From positions 905,166 through 969,165 of the forward strand of contig BNCN01000002.1 of the NCBI GenBank assembly GCA_014656495.1: a stretch of DNA of 64,000 nucleotides, in the 5' to 3' direction. The DNA comes from Comamonas sp. KCTC 72670 (lineage in GTDB: Bacteria > Myxococcota > Myxococcia > Myxococcales > Myxococcaceae). Positions within the stretch are counted from its first letter, which is position 1, and each line of letters starts with the position of its first letter. The translations under genes and the position numbers were made by a program. The notes below the pieces were generated by a model. It worked only from the letters and a program-made list of their open reading frames with translations. It did not search any database and was not told the DNA's origin. Positions 52,954 through 62,117 of this stretch are shown here, piece after piece.

Positions 52954-53664
52954 TCAAGAAGATGGCTGCGCTCCGTCGGGATACAGGCGTTTCCATTCCT
53001 CCCGCCATTGCCGCGCCAGCACCGACCGCTGGCGGCCGAAGCGGGCCTCGGTCGCCGAGGCCGCGGTGATGCGGTCGACGCGGAAATGGCGGAAGGCCTG
53101 GCGCAAGCAGCACCAGGCGGCAACGAGCTGTTTGCCCTCGTGAAACGCGAGCTGCACCGGCCAGATGTCGCGCTGGCTCGGAGGGCCCTTCCCGTCGGCA
53201 TACACGATGAGGAGCGCCTTCTCTTCGCGAATGGCCCGGCGCACGAGGCCGAGCACCGGGACGGACGCAGGTCCGCCGCGCATCGGGATGGGCCAGAGCG
53301 CGGTGTCCTCCATTCGGTCGCGCAGAGCGTCGGGCGCGGCGTTGGCAATCTTGCTCAGCGCATTGCGCGCCGCCCCGGCAAGCTCGGCATCCGGCTGGGC
53401 CTCGACCCAGCGGGAGCCGAGCACCAGCGCCTCGAGCTCCTCGGCGGTGAACATCAGCGGTGGCAGGAAGAAGCCCGGCTTCAGCATGTAGCCCACGCCC
53501 GCCTCGCCAACGATGGGCGCGCCAAGACCGATGAGCGTCTGCACGTCGCGATAGAGCGTGCGCACGGAAACACCCTGTTCCTCGGCCAGCGCCGCCGCGG
53601 TGACGGGGCGGCGGTGACGGCGAAGTGCGTCCATGACTGCGAAGAGGCGTTCGGTCTTGTCCAT
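52954..53664 (-). CDS. HTH/WYL-domain transcriptional regulator (YafY type)
   Basis: A 236-residue regulator from ATG 53664. The N-terminal HTH_11 is KTERLFAVMDALRRHRRPVTAAALAEEQGVSVRTLYRDVQTL. The linker is GAPIVGEAGVGYMLKPGFFLPPLMFTAEELEAL. The WYL core appears as VYADGKGPPSQRDIWPVQLAFHEGKQLVAAWCCLRQAFRHFRVDRI. The gene follows the epoxide hydrolase stop by 11 bases (12 from its last base), so they form an operon and it probably regulates that enzyme. Confidence 0.9.
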   Translation of the reverse strand: MDKTERLFAVMDALRRHRRPVTAAALAEEQGVSVRTLYRDVQTLIGLGAPIVGEAGVGYMLKPGFFLPPLMFTAEELEALVLGSRWVEAQPDAELAGAARNALSKIANAAPDALRDRMEDTALWPIPMRGGPASVPVLGLVRRAIREEKALLIVYADGKGPPSQRDIWPVQLAFHEGKQLVAAWCCLRQAFRHFRVDRITAASATEARFGRQRSVLARQWREEWKRLYPDGAQPSS

Positions 53665-53675
53665 GCGCGCGCGGC

Positions 53676-54797
53676 TCACCTCAGGGTGTCATAGAAAGCC
53701 CGGATATCGGCCGCGTAGTGCGCCGGAGCCTCGAGTGCAGGGAAGTGTCCGGCCTGCCGCGCCTCGGTCCAGTGGACAAGGTTCTGCAAGTGCCGTTCGC
53801 CCCAGGCGCGCGGCGCGGGAGTGTCGACGTCGGCGGGCACCAGCACGCCCTGTTTCACGTCGTGGCGGGGCATCGGCGCCAGCAGTTCCACATCGGCGAA
53901 GGCTTCTTTGTACAGCCGAACCGATGAACCAATCGTCTGGGTGAACCAGTAGACCGAGAGCAGGGTGCAGAGGTCGTCGAGCGAATAGACCGACTCGAGG
54001 CGGCCGTCCCGCAGCTGGCTGCAGCTGTGAAACTTCTCGATGATCCACGACGCCAGTCCCGCGGGTGAGTCGTTGAGTCCGACGGCGAGCGTCTGCGGTT
54101 TGGTCCCGTGCAGCATGATGTAGGCGCCCTGCGTGAGGGTCCACAGGTCGACGCGACGGAAGTAGTCCACTTCCTCGGGCGTCGGCGCCTCCGGACGCGG
54201 GTACCCCGAAAAGACGTTGAGGTAGTGCGCGCCCATGAGGCGGCCGGGGTGGTTGCGGACCAGGCTGAAGCAGACCCCGGAGCCCAGGTCCGAGCACGCC
54301 ACGAGGAACTTCTCGTAGCCCAGCCGCGTCATCAGCTCGGCCCAGAGCTGACCCATGCGGCTCATGTTCATGCCCTTCTTCGTCGGCCGGCCCGAGAAGC
54401 CGAAGCCCTGCAGCGAGGGAATGATGACGTCGAACGACACCCCGTTTCGCTCGGCGGTGAGCAGCGGGATGAGCGGCAGGAACTCGACGAAGTTCGATGG
54501 CCAGCCATTGGCGAGGATGAGGGGAACGCGGGTTTCGCCCTGGCCCGGCGCCTGAACGAAATGAACCCGCTCGCCATCGACCTCCTCGATGAATTGCGGA
54601 ATCGCGTTGAGGCGCTGCTCGGCGGCGCGCCAGTCGAACCGCTCCGCCCAGTGGGTGACCAGGTGCCTGAGCAGCTCCGCGTCGGTGCCATCATCCCAGC
54701 CGACGCCTTCGACCGCCCCGGGGAAACGGGTCGCTTTCAGCCGCGCTCGAAGGTCGGCGAGCTCGGAATTGGAAATGGCAAGGGTGAATGGGCTCAT
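53676..54797 (-). CDS. Epoxide hydrolase family protein
   Basis: A 373-residue alpha/beta-hydrolase with the epoxide-hydrolase N-terminal domain (SNSELADLRARLKATRFP, WRAAEQRLNAIPQF). The oxyanion motif is NGWPSNFVEFLPLI. The nucleophile elbow CSDLGSGVC has Asp where lipases have Ser. PTKKGMNMSRMGQLWAELMTRLGY matches the microsomal-type group. The C-terminal GHFPALEAP supplies the histidine. ATG 54797 has AGGAGAC upstream. Hydrolyses epoxides to diols; lumen targeting is absent. Downstream regulator gene is of WYL type. Confidence 0.92.
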   Translation of the reverse strand: MSPFTLAISNSELADLRARLKATRFPGAVEGVGWDDGTDAELLRHLVTHWAERFDWRAAEQRLNAIPQFIEEVDGERVHFVQAPGQGETRVPLILANGWPSNFVEFLPLIPLLTAERNGVSFDVIIPSLQGFGFSGRPTKKGMNMSRMGQLWAELMTRLGYEKFLVACSDLGSGVCFSLVRNHPGRLMGAHYLNVFSGYPRPEAPTPEEVDYFRRVDLWTLTQGAYIMLHGTKPQTLAVGLNDSPAGLASWIIEKFHSCSQLRDGRLESVYSLDDLCTLLSVYWFTQTIGSSVRLYKEAFADVELLAPMPRHDVKQGVLVPADVDTPAPRAWGERHLQNLVHWTEARQAGHFPALEAPAHYAADIRAFYDTLR

Positions 54798-54989
54798 CGT
54801 GCGTCTCCTGGGGTCGTGCATCCCAGGGTTGTGCCCGAGGTGTGCTGACAGTGCGTGTCAGCAGTGTTCGGTCACACACGCGCCCCATCAGCCGGGGGGA
54901 GCCGAGACGACGCTTGTTGCGGTACATCCATCCGGAGTCGTCCGGAGGCAGGGCTCGTTAATCGACCCGCCTTTCGATATGAGGCCCTC

Positions 54990-55388
54990 ATGAACAAGCA
55001 GATCATCCTCAACCTGCCCGTCAAGGACCTGGACAAGTCCAAAGCCTTCTTTTCCGCGCTTGGCTTCCGCTTCAATCCTCAATTCAGCAACGAGAGCGCG
55101 GCCTTCATGGTCATCGTGGATGACAGCATTCACGCCATGCTGACGACCGAAGCGTTCTTCAAGACGCTCATCGACAAGCCCGTCGTGCAGGCGAAGGACG
55201 CCAACGAGGTCGTCATCTGCCTGAGCTGCGAGAGCCGGGGGGAGGTGGACAGTCTGATCGCCAAGGCTGTCGCCGCAGGCGGCCGCATTCCGCATCCGCC
55301 CGAGGACCGCGGCTTCATGTATGACCAGGGCTTCGAGGACCTCGACGGCCACCTGTGGAACCTGGTCTGGTCGGCGCCGCAGGCCTGA
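54990..55388 (+). CDS. VOC-family (glyoxalase/extradiol-like) protein
   Basis: A 132-residue VOC protein of the YaeR/lactoylglutathione-lyase-like group. The first beta-alpha-beta module is MNKQIILNLPVKDLDKSKAFFSALGFRFNPQFS and the second ends in FEDLDGHLWNLVW, carrying metal-ligand-type residues. ATG 54990 has GAGG upstream; the frame is open to 54855 without homology. Divergent from the epoxide hydrolase operon. Specific reaction unknown. Confidence 0.88.
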   Translation: MNKQIILNLPVKDLDKSKAFFSALGFRFNPQFSNESAAFMVIVDDSIHAMLTTEAFFKTLIDKPVVQAKDANEVVICLSCESRGEVDSLIAKAVAAGGRIPHPPEDRGFMYDQGFEDLDGHLWNLVWSAPQA

Positions 55389-55454
55389 TGCGGCCGCGGC
55401 GACCGAGCGCTGGCAGGCACAGGCGGGGCAAGAGCGGGGGCACGCCGCCTGAAG

Positions 55455-55487
55455 GGCCTGCTCCAGCGCTGGGCACGGGAGCAGGCC
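55455..55487. terminator. Bidirectional terminator hairpin
   Basis: Ten-base perfect stem GGCCTGCTCC/GGAGCAGGCC, 13-base loop, between the convergent VOC and DUF1552 genes. Confidence 0.65.
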
Positions 55488-55499
55488 GCAAGCGTCGAC

Positions 55500-56924
55500 T
55501 CAGGCGATGAGCTCGGAGAGCACGCCCTTGGTCAGCGCCGGGTCGCCGAAGTCGTCCAGGTTCCCTCCGGCCGCGTTCCTCAGGCCCACGGCGGTGCCAA
55601 TCGTGTTCAGCATCCGGTTGTGGTTGGGATTGCCGCCGCCCGACGCCTCGACGTAGACGCCCTGCTTGAGGAAGCCATTGCAGCTCCCCGCCAGGACGAA
55701 GGGCACGTTGCGCGCCGAGTGCGCCGGCCCGTTGCCCAGGTCGTTGTACCAGACAGACACGCCGTGCTCGATGAGCCGCTTCCCGTCCGGCATCTGGTAG
55801 GCCACCAGCCGGTCCAGGAGGTGCTTGAAGGCGCTGGCGAACTGCGTGTCCACGTGGTGGTGCAGCAGGTCCGAGCCGGTGATGATGCCGCCGCTGGCGT
55901 CGTGCGACGAGCGGCGGTGGGACACGTAATGGAAGTTCTCCATCAACTGCCCCGTGTCCGGGTGGCGGTAGCGCGTGTCGCCGTCGTTGCCGTTGCCTAC
56001 CTGGATGACGGCCGCGCGGTTGGTGCCGCACGCAATCGCCATCACGGCGATGTCCATGTGCAGCCTGGCGGTGGCGAGCACCTCGGTGCCGTCCGTGCTG
56101 TCATAGCCGGGCGCCTCCTGCTGGAGGATGCGCTCCTCGTCCGCGCGCATGCGGCAGCTCAGGGCGACCTCCAGGTCCCGGACGTTGGACAGGTGCAGGT
56201 CCAAGCGCTCGTGGTCGGACGCGCTCAGCTCGGGACGCCGCTGGAGCGCCTGGAGCTGGGCCTTCACCAGGTCGTTCACGCTGCGCTGCCGGACGAGGAG
56301 CTGCTCGCGCGCCTCGGGCGTCAGTCCGCCCGGGCCGCCAATCATCGTCTGGTACGCATTCCACGGGTCATGCAGCGCGGCCCGGCGCACGTTGCTGTTC
56401 CGATAGGAGATGCAGGGCCCGCCGAGCCAGCCGCCGCGCCGGCCCGCGTAGAAGACGAGCGAGTCACGCTGCTGCGGGTTGAGCTCGCGGCCGATGCGGT
56501 GGTCGATGGACTCGCCTCCGGACTCGGAGCCGCCGCCCGCGCCCTCCACCACGGGGCCCCGCGCGGTCAGCCCCTGCATGGCGCCGCGGGCGTGGCCGTC
56601 CCCGTAGTTGTAGTCCCGCATGTTGATGTTGCGCACCACCAGCAGGTGCGCGCGGTGGTCATTGAGCACGCCCACGGCCCGTCCGGCGAGGCTCTCCGCG
56701 GTGAGCGCACCCAGGGTGCGCGGCCAGAAGCGCTCCGGCTCCGCGCCGAGCTCCGACGTCGTCTGGGCCGAGGCGACGCCGTTGGCCTGACGGAAGAAGA
56801 TGGCGTACGGCAGCGGCCCCGTGTCCGCCGCGCGGGCGGTCCTCGGCAGCAGCCCTTCCAGAAACGGCAGGCTCAGCATCGTCCCGCCCAGGCCCTTCAA
56901 CACCATCCGGCGACTCAGCTTCAT
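55500..56924 (-). CDS. DUF1552 protein, Tat-exported
   Basis: A 474-residue DUF1552 protein. The N-terminus MKLSRRMVLKGLGGTMLSLPFLEGLLPRTARA is a twin-arginine signal (Arg5-Arg6), so it is exported folded. The rest matches the family: QANGVASAQ, SIDHRIGRELN, LDLHLSNVRDLEVAL, FHYVSHR, YNDLGNGPAHSARNVPFVLAG. It starts inside the DUF1592 stop (ATGA overlap). The pair is common in Planctomycetes and myxobacteria; function is unproven, with a periplasmic redox or sulfatase-like metal enzyme often suspected. Confidence 0.92.
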   Translation of the reverse strand: MKLSRRMVLKGLGGTMLSLPFLEGLLPRTARAADTGPLPYAIFFRQANGVASAQTTSELGAEPERFWPRTLGALTAESLAGRAVGVLNDHRAHLLVVRNINMRDYNYGDGHARGAMQGLTARGPVVEGAGGGSESGGESIDHRIGRELNPQQRDSLVFYAGRRGGWLGGPCISYRNSNVRRAALHDPWNAYQTMIGGPGGLTPEAREQLLVRQRSVNDLVKAQLQALQRRPELSASDHERLDLHLSNVRDLEVALSCRMRADEERILQQEAPGYDSTDGTEVLATARLHMDIAVMAIACGTNRAAVIQVGNGNDGDTRYRHPDTGQLMENFHYVSHRRSSHDASGGIITGSDLLHHHVDTQFASAFKHLLDRLVAYQMPDGKRLIEHGVSVWYNDLGNGPAHSARNVPFVLAGSCNGFLKQGVYVEASGGGNPNHNRMLNTIGTAVGLRNAAGGNLDDFGDPALTKGVLSELIA

Positions 56925-58645
56925 GGCAGCTCCTCCGGGTGGCGATTCACGAAGCCCTCGCTGGTGACGACCTCCACGACGAGGTCGACGATGGACAGGG
57001 TGCCCTCCTGCGACAGCTTTCCGAGCCGCTCCACCAGCGGCATGTCCTCGTGGGCGAACGGGCGCCCGTGGAGGTACTCCACCCAGTGCTGCGCGTAGCA
57101 GGCATGCACCACCTCATGGGCCGCCAGCTCGTCCGCCAGGTCGAGCGCGTCGCGCACCCGCACCGTCTGCCCGAAGATGTTGGGAGACGCGCTGGCGTCC
57201 ACCGGATGTCCGTTGTCCGTCGTGCGGTAGCCGCCGATGGCGTCGTAGTTCTCGAACGGGAAGCCGAGCGGGTTGATGAGGTGCGTGTGGCAGCTGGCGC
57301 ACGCCGTCCCGGGGGCTTCGGTGTGCGAGGCGACGACCTCGCGATTGGTGCGGCCCTGGGGGGCGGGGAGCGGTGGGATGTTGGCCGGCGGCGCGCCAAT
57401 CTTCCGGCAGATGATGCGCTCGGACACGAAGACGCCGCGGTGGATGGGGTCCGGGTCCACCGACGTCGCGTGCGAGGCCAGGAAGCCCACCTGGGTGAGC
57501 ACGCCCTTGCGCTCACGCGAGTTCAGCGTCACGGGGACGAAGTCGGCGGTGAACGCGCCACTCAGCCCGTAGACGCGCGCCAGCTCGTCGTTGACAAAGG
57601 TGGTCGGCGAGGTGAGCAGGTCGCGGTAGCCGCCCTTGCGGGAGAAGACGATGTCCTGGACGAAGAGGGTCGTCTCCCGGGCAGCGTACTCGCCGAGGCG
57701 CTCGGACACCTGCGGGTAGCGCGTGAGGGAGGGCCGGATGGCGGCATAGCGGGGCACGTCGAAGAGGGTGCGGTGGAAGGCCTCCACCACCTTGTTCGAG
57801 CGCGCGTCCTGGAGCATGCGCCGTGCCTGCGTGGCGACGCCATCTCGGGAGTGCAGGGTGCCCTCGCTCGCGGCGGAGAACAGGGCGTCGTCCGGCATGG
57901 TGCTCCAGAGGCCGTAGCTCAGCCGCGAAGCCACTTCATAGTCGTCGAGCGGCACCCGGTCCTGTACGGCCTCCGTGCTGCGCTCCACGCGGTAGAGGAA
58001 GTGGGGCGACTGGAGGAAGGCCTCGATGACCAGCCGGATGCCGCCCTCGAAGGCCGACATGTCCGCGTAGGCCTGGGGCCCCTTGCGGTACAGCTCGAGG
58101 TAGCTCTCCACCTCGTCGGGCGTCAGCGGGCGCCGGTGCGCGCGCAGGCCGAAGGACTCCACGAAGGCGCGGGCGCGCTCCTCGTGGGTGGCGGCCGACG
58201 CGGGCAGCAGGCGCGCGAGCTTCGCCGCGTCCGTCGTCACCTGGCCGGCGAGCTCCGCGGCGGCGCGCTGGTAGGCGCCCCAGAGGGCCTCGTCGACGGA
58301 GAGGGCGCGCGCATCGTTGTCGAAGAGGAAGCCGCTCTGGGCGGGGTCCGCGCGGAAGGTGCCCGCCAGCGTGGTGGGCGGTGCGTCCAGCCTGAGCAGC
58401 TCCTGCACGCTGTGGGTCCACTGCACGTGCGTCAGGCGCGCCATCCGCACGGAGGGGGCTGGCTTCTCGATGACTGCGGGCGGGGGCGTACCGGGGCCGG
58501 GCCCTCCGCCGGGGCCCTCCGGGTTGGAGATGATTCCTTCGCAGCCAGCAGCCCCGCTCAAGAACAGCCCGAGCACCACCGGGCGCCACCACCGTCCCCG
58601 CTCCGCTGGCTCTCGTGACAACCGTTGTGACCGCATCCTCGGCAC
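56921..58645 (-). CDS. DUF1592/DUF1588 lipoprotein with a CxxCH motif
   Basis: A 574-residue product. GTG 58645 is preferred (GGAGG five bases upstream); ATG 58636 is also possible. The N-terminus is a lipoprotein signal (VLGLFLSGAAGCEG). The PSD-type domains follow in order: DUF1587-like (HVQWTHSVQELLRLDAPP), DUF1595, DUF1592 (YEVASRLSYGLWSTMPDDALF ... VEAFHRTLFDVPR), DUF1588 with ACASCHTHLINPLGFPFENYDAIG, and DUF1585. The Cys-Ala-Ser-Cys-His near residue 448 is a c-type heme-binding motif. Translationally coupled to DUF1552. Anchored to a membrane on the periplasmic side. Confidence 0.9.
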   Translation of the reverse strand: MPRMRSQRLSREPAERGRWWRPVVLGLFLSGAAGCEGIISNPEGPGGGPGPGTPPPAVIEKPAPSVRMARLTHVQWTHSVQELLRLDAPPTTLAGTFRADPAQSGFLFDNDARALSVDEALWGAYQRAAAELAGQVTTDAAKLARLLPASAATHEERARAFVESFGLRAHRRPLTPDEVESYLELYRKGPQAYADMSAFEGGIRLVIEAFLQSPHFLYRVERSTEAVQDRVPLDDYEVASRLSYGLWSTMPDDALFSAASEGTLHSRDGVATQARRMLQDARSNKVVEAFHRTLFDVPRYAAIRPSLTRYPQVSERLGEYAARETTLFVQDIVFSRKGGYRDLLTSPTTFVNDELARVYGLSGAFTADFVPVTLNSRERKGVLTQVGFLASHATSVDPDPIHRGVFVSERIICRKIGAPPANIPPLPAPQGRTNREVVASHTEAPGTACASCHTHLINPLGFPFENYDAIGGYRTTDNGHPVDASASPNIFGQTVRVRDALDLADELAAHEVVHACYAQHWVEYLHGRPFAHEDMPLVERLGKLSQEGTLSIVDLVVEVVTSEGFVNRHPEELP

Positions 58646-58845
58646 GAGCGCCTCCATCATTGGGAGACATACCCATCGGATGGATGGCGCGTTCCTGTCA
58701 ATGTATCCACGACTCGCACGCGCATCGGTCAAATGGCCCGATGACACGGATACTGAAAAACTCCTGTCACCCGTGCATCCGTGTTTCATCAGGCCCGACT
58801 TTTCGAGTGGGCCTCGCGAAAGTGTGGAGGGGGCGCCACAGGCGT

Positions 58846-58859
58846 GGGGGACAGCCCCC
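58846..58859 (-). terminator. Possible terminator after the beta-barrel gene
   Basis: Five-base G/C stem with a four-base loop just downstream of the beta-barrel stop codon, in the 229-base gap before the DUF1592 gene. Weak evidence. Confidence 0.35.
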
Positions 58860-58874
58860 CTCGCCGCGCTGGTG

Positions 58875-60281
58875 CTACAGGCGCAGAAACACGCCGAGCT
58901 GGCCGCTGAAGTACAGGTCCCTGGCGCCATCGGCGAGAACCGGGGCGCCCTGCGCGGCGTTGGCGGTGAAATTGTAGCGCCGCACCTCTCCGCCCAGCCG
59001 CAGACCCAGCATGCGCGTCAGGGCGAACTCCACGGCGAGCTCGCCATCGAGTCCGGAGCCGCTCAGCTCCGGGAGGTAGTCGTCCGAGGACAGCTCGCCA
59101 GCGCTCAGCACGTGCTGGTAGCCCACGCGCGCGGCGATGGCCCATCGCTCGGTGAGCGCCTTGCGCAGGCCCAGCTCCACGTGCGCGAAGCGGTAGTCCA
59201 CGTCGGGCAGGGCGAAGGTGCTCTCCGGCGGGAGGTCCACCGCGAAGGTGTGGGTGCCGTACAGCGCGCCCACGTAGACCTCCATCCACCGCAGCGGCAG
59301 GCGGAAGCGCAGGCCTCCCTCCAGGAGCTGCGTGGTGGTGCCGTACGTATCGCCATTCGGGAGCCGCGTGGACAGCCCGAGTGCACGTGAGCCCCGCGCC
59401 ACGATACCCAGGTTGTGCACCACCCCGTCCGTGACGTGGGAGAGCGGGAAGTAGACGACCGAGAGGCTCGCCGCCGCGGCGCTGTTGAGGCTGTAGTCGG
59501 GCAGCGCGTCGGCGTTGTTGCCCGTGAAGTGGAAGCGGCGGAACAGCGCCTGTCCGGACAGCACCGCCTCCAGGATGGGGCCGTCCAGGTCGCGCAGGCC
59601 GGCTGCCTTCGGCTCGGGCTGCACCGGCGGCTCCTCCTTCTTCACGGTGGGCTTGGGAGCCTGAGGCTTCGCCGCCACCGGGCGCGGTGCCTCGGCGATG
59701 GGGGCCGGAGGGGCGAGCTCCGGCTCGGAGACAGGCGTCGGAGGCGTGACGGCGGCAGGCGGCAGGCGCTGCTCCGGGCCCGCCTTCAGGGCCGTGCCCA
59801 GCCTGGGCTCGAGCTCCCGCCGCACCTCGGGGAAGGCGCGGTTGGTGCGGACGTCCCAGCGCTCCTCCGCGAGGAGGGTGCCGTCCTTGCCGGAGTAGGC
59901 GCGGACCTCCACGTCCCAGCGCTTCGTCCCCGTCACCGAGGCGAGAATCAGCACGTCCGCGCCGAGCTTCTTCGCCAGCGCCTGCCGCTGCGCATCCGTC
60001 TTCGGAACGCCGCGGCTGCGCTTCACTTCGGCATCTACCTTCTTCGCGGGCAGCACCGCTCGCCCGCGTCCCTTCTTGCCCAGCTCCTGCGTCAGGACCC
60101 TGCGCAGCGCATCGGCCTGGCTGCCCTCCGGGCGCAGCACCGCCACTTGGGTCTGCTTCGCCTGGGGCTTCTGCGTCTGCGTCTTCTGCGCCTGCGTCTT
60201 CTTCGCCTGCGCGGCCTCGGCCGGGCGGTACGACACGACCAGCGCCAGCACCAGCACCACCCATCCCGCGACGCGGCTCAC
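58875..60281 (-). CDS. Outer-membrane beta-barrel protein with N-terminal periplasmic domain
   Basis: A 468-residue protein. GTG 60281 has GGAGG seven bases upstream. A signal peptide (VVLVLALVVSYRPAEA) precedes a K/Q/T repeat tract (residues ~24-45: AKKTQAQKTQTQK). About 45-165 is a FlgO/TolB-N-like alpha/beta domain (LRPEGSQADALRRVLTQELG ... LGADVLILASVTGTKRWDVEVRAYSG). A Pro/Ala/Lys linker (~165-235) follows. The C-terminal ~230 residues form amphipathic strands ending in LYFSGQLGVFLRL, the terminal aromatic signature of an outer-membrane barrel. Function unknown; typical of myxobacterial surface proteins. Confidence 0.8.
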   Translation of the reverse strand: MSRVAGWVVLVLALVVSYRPAEAAQAKKTQAQKTQTQKPQAKQTQVAVLRPEGSQADALRRVLTQELGKKGRGRAVLPAKKVDAEVKRSRGVPKTDAQRQALAKKLGADVLILASVTGTKRWDVEVRAYSGKDGTLLAEERWDVRTNRAFPEVRRELEPRLGTALKAGPEQRLPPAAVTPPTPVSEPELAPPAPIAEAPRPVAAKPQAPKPTVKKEEPPVQPEPKAAGLRDLDGPILEAVLSGQALFRRFHFTGNNADALPDYSLNSAAAASLSVVYFPLSHVTDGVVHNLGIVARGSRALGLSTRLPNGDTYGTTTQLLEGGLRFRLPLRWMEVYVGALYGTHTFAVDLPPESTFALPDVDYRFAHVELGLRKALTERWAIAARVGYQHVLSAGELSSDDYLPELSGSGLDGELAVEFALTRMLGLRLGGEVRRYNFTANAAQGAPVLADGARDLYFSGQLGVFLRL

Positions 60282-60528
60282 AGGGCCACCTCCTTGGAAC
60301 GGACAGACGAGGTGGAAGCGGCCGGGAGGACAGAGACGAAGGGGCGGGAACGCATGGGTGCTCGGCTTCCAGTGACGAGACGGGGGCGGCTTCAGCCTAT
60401 GGCACTTGAGGGGCCAACATCCCGGAGTTTATTTCGGTAAGCGCGCGTGGAACCCGATGCGGATGCGGTGGAGGCCGGCGCCGGGCTGTACCGCACGCGA
60501 GACGTTCTCCCAGGGCTCTTGCCGAGCG

Positions 60529-61731
60529 CTAAGGACAGGGCGGCACGAGCGTCACGTACCAGAACTGTCCATCGACGGGCCTGGGTGGGGCGAGGATGGG
60601 GGTGACGTTGGCCTTGCCGTCGTAGAGGATGTCCAGCGACATGGCCGCGTCCTGCGCCAGGCTCGTCAGGCGCAGGGCGCCGTCGAGTTCCGGCGTGACC
60701 CGCCACAGTTGCTCCGGAGCGGCGGCCGTGGCGACGAGCAACGGCGAGTTGCCGTCGGTGCTGGCCAGGGACATTCCGTTGCCGCGCAGCTGCGTCACCA
60801 GCCGATGCGCGCCGTTGGCCTCGGGGAGCAGTTTCCATCGCTGCCCTGGCACCATGGCTGTCTTGGCGAGGATGGGGGTGTCGTTCTTCCCGTCGTTGAC
60901 GATGTCCAGGGACAGGCCATCACCTCGCCACTGGGTGGTCAGCCGGTAGTAGCACCGGCTGTCGAAGCTCACCGGCTCGGGCGCCTTGGGCGCGGGCTGT
61001 GGCAGCGGCGCCGGCGTCTGCGGGGTCTGCCAGAGCTTCTGGAGCAAGGCCAGGGTGTCCGGGTCGTGCCGGGCCAGGTCCTCGCCGGTGAAGGGGTAGA
61101 AGTCATTGCGCCCGAAGAAGGCCTCGGTCACCTCGGCGAAGAACTCGTGCGCGTTGTCCAGGGCATAGGCACGCTCGACGGAGTTGGGGCGGCCGTGGCC
61201 GCGGAATCGCTCGACGCGCTCATAGGCCTTGCTCGCGGTGGCCCGCGCGAAGGCCTCGTGGATGTCCGTGTTGCCGCCCCCGAGGACGCGGTGGTGATAG
61301 GCGTGGGCGAGCTCATGCAATATCAACAGGGGACTCTTCTGCGTGTCCGCCTCATAGGTGAGGATGTTGGTGAACTCGACGCTCTCCGCCATGGCTGGAT
61401 TGCGGCCATGCTTCCGCAACCACGCTGCGTGGTAGTGGAATTCGGCCTTCGGGGGGAAGCCGGCGTACTGCGGCGACAACCACAGTGTCACCTTGCGCAG
61501 TTGCTCGAGGGGGCCCGCGGGAACCCGGCGGACGACGTCTTTCAATTGCGCCGTCAGCAGGGTGATGGCCCTCTCCGTTGCCGCCCCGTTTCCGTTCAGC
61601 AGGCGGGTGTCGACCTTCACCGTCCAGCCCTCGAGGTTCAGCGTCTGATAGGTCGGCAGGGCGGCGAAGGCGGTGCTGCAAGAGAGCAGCAAGGAGAGCC
61701 ACAGCAGGCGGGGCCACTCAGGTCGGTTCAT
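60529..61731 (-). CDS. Secreted zinc metallopeptidase with ricin-type lectin domain
   Basis: A 400-residue exported protein; the signal LLWLSLLLSCSTAFAALP. The peptidase domain has HELAH at 139-143 (Glu140 catalytic) and a downstream acidic ligand in NAHEFFAEVTEAFFGRNDFYPF (Glu196/Glu200). This resembles bacterial and eukaryotic orphan HExxH proteins near the lethal-factor clan. Residues ~255-400 are a ricin B-like beta-trefoil (YYRLTTQWRGDGLSLDIVNDGKN, QRWKLLP, LWRVTPE, QFWYVTLVP). Domain combination suggests a predatory or extracellular hydrolase targeted to glycans. Confidence 0.88.
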   Translation of the reverse strand: MNRPEWPRLLWLSLLLSCSTAFAALPTYQTLNLEGWTVKVDTRLLNGNGAATERAITLLTAQLKDVVRRVPAGPLEQLRKVTLWLSPQYAGFPPKAEFHYHAAWLRKHGRNPAMAESVEFTNILTYEADTQKSPLLILHELAHAYHHRVLGGGNTDIHEAFARATASKAYERVERFRGHGRPNSVERAYALDNAHEFFAEVTEAFFGRNDFYPFTGEDLARHDPDTLALLQKLWQTPQTPAPLPQPAPKAPEPVSFDSRCYYRLTTQWRGDGLSLDIVNDGKNDTPILAKTAMVPGQRWKLLPEANGAHRLVTQLRGNGMSLASTDGNSPLLVATAAAPEQLWRVTPELDGALRLTSLAQDAAMSLDILYDGKANVTPILAPPRPVDGQFWYVTLVPPCP

Positions 61732-62049
61732 GGATGCTTTCTCGGAGTGTCCCCGGGGTGGGGCGCTCTGAAGAAGGACAGGGAAACAAACTACCCTGTC
61801 CCGCTTGAATTGGACATCGCGCCTCTATGCAGGTGCGGAGGCAGAGGAAGCACAAGACGCATGAGCCTGTCCCAGTTCCGTGGACACCCGAGATGTGATG
61901 AAGGGGTCCAAGGATGTCCACGGAGACGAAGCAGAGGAGGAAGCGCCGCAGCTGCACCGAGGCGGTGAGGGGGCCGCGCTGCACCAGGGTCCGCCGCAGG
62001 TAGAACTCGAAGACGCGCTTCATGACGGGCGCCTGCTCGTCGTTGAGGC
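61732..62049 (-). other. Interrupted fragment beside IS66
   Basis: A minus-strand frame gives LNDEQAPVMKRVFEFYLRRT, reminiscent of the region following the catalytic domain in serine recombinases. It is cut by the IS66 end at about 62050 and trails off into sequence like an IS end (GTGTCCACGGAACTGGGACAG). No intact gene. Too short for firm assignment. Confidence 0.35.
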
Positions 62050-62117
62050 GTAACTGTTCGCCGTGCCCCGTCCGGGCGCCGTGCTGACCCGCCCGGGACG
62101 ATCGGCGGGAGCGGCCG

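Noticed and set aside
55620..57098. Long plus-strand open frame across the DUF1552 gene
   Set aside because: Antisense shadow of a gene with clear homology; no ribosome site or domain.
59640..60240. Repetitive K/Q/T and P/A tracts considered as a DNA repeat array
   Set aside because: They are short, irregular codon-level repeats inside a protein linker, not a CRISPR or satellite array.
58789..60264. A 491-codon frame in another phase of the beta-barrel gene
   Set aside because: Same-strand overlapping frame with Arg/Gly/Ala-rich, domain-free product; the 60281 frame has the signal peptide and barrel.
60406..61968. A 520-codon plus-strand frame over the metallopeptidase
   Set aside because: The minus strand has HELAH and lectin repeats; the plus product is compositionally biased.
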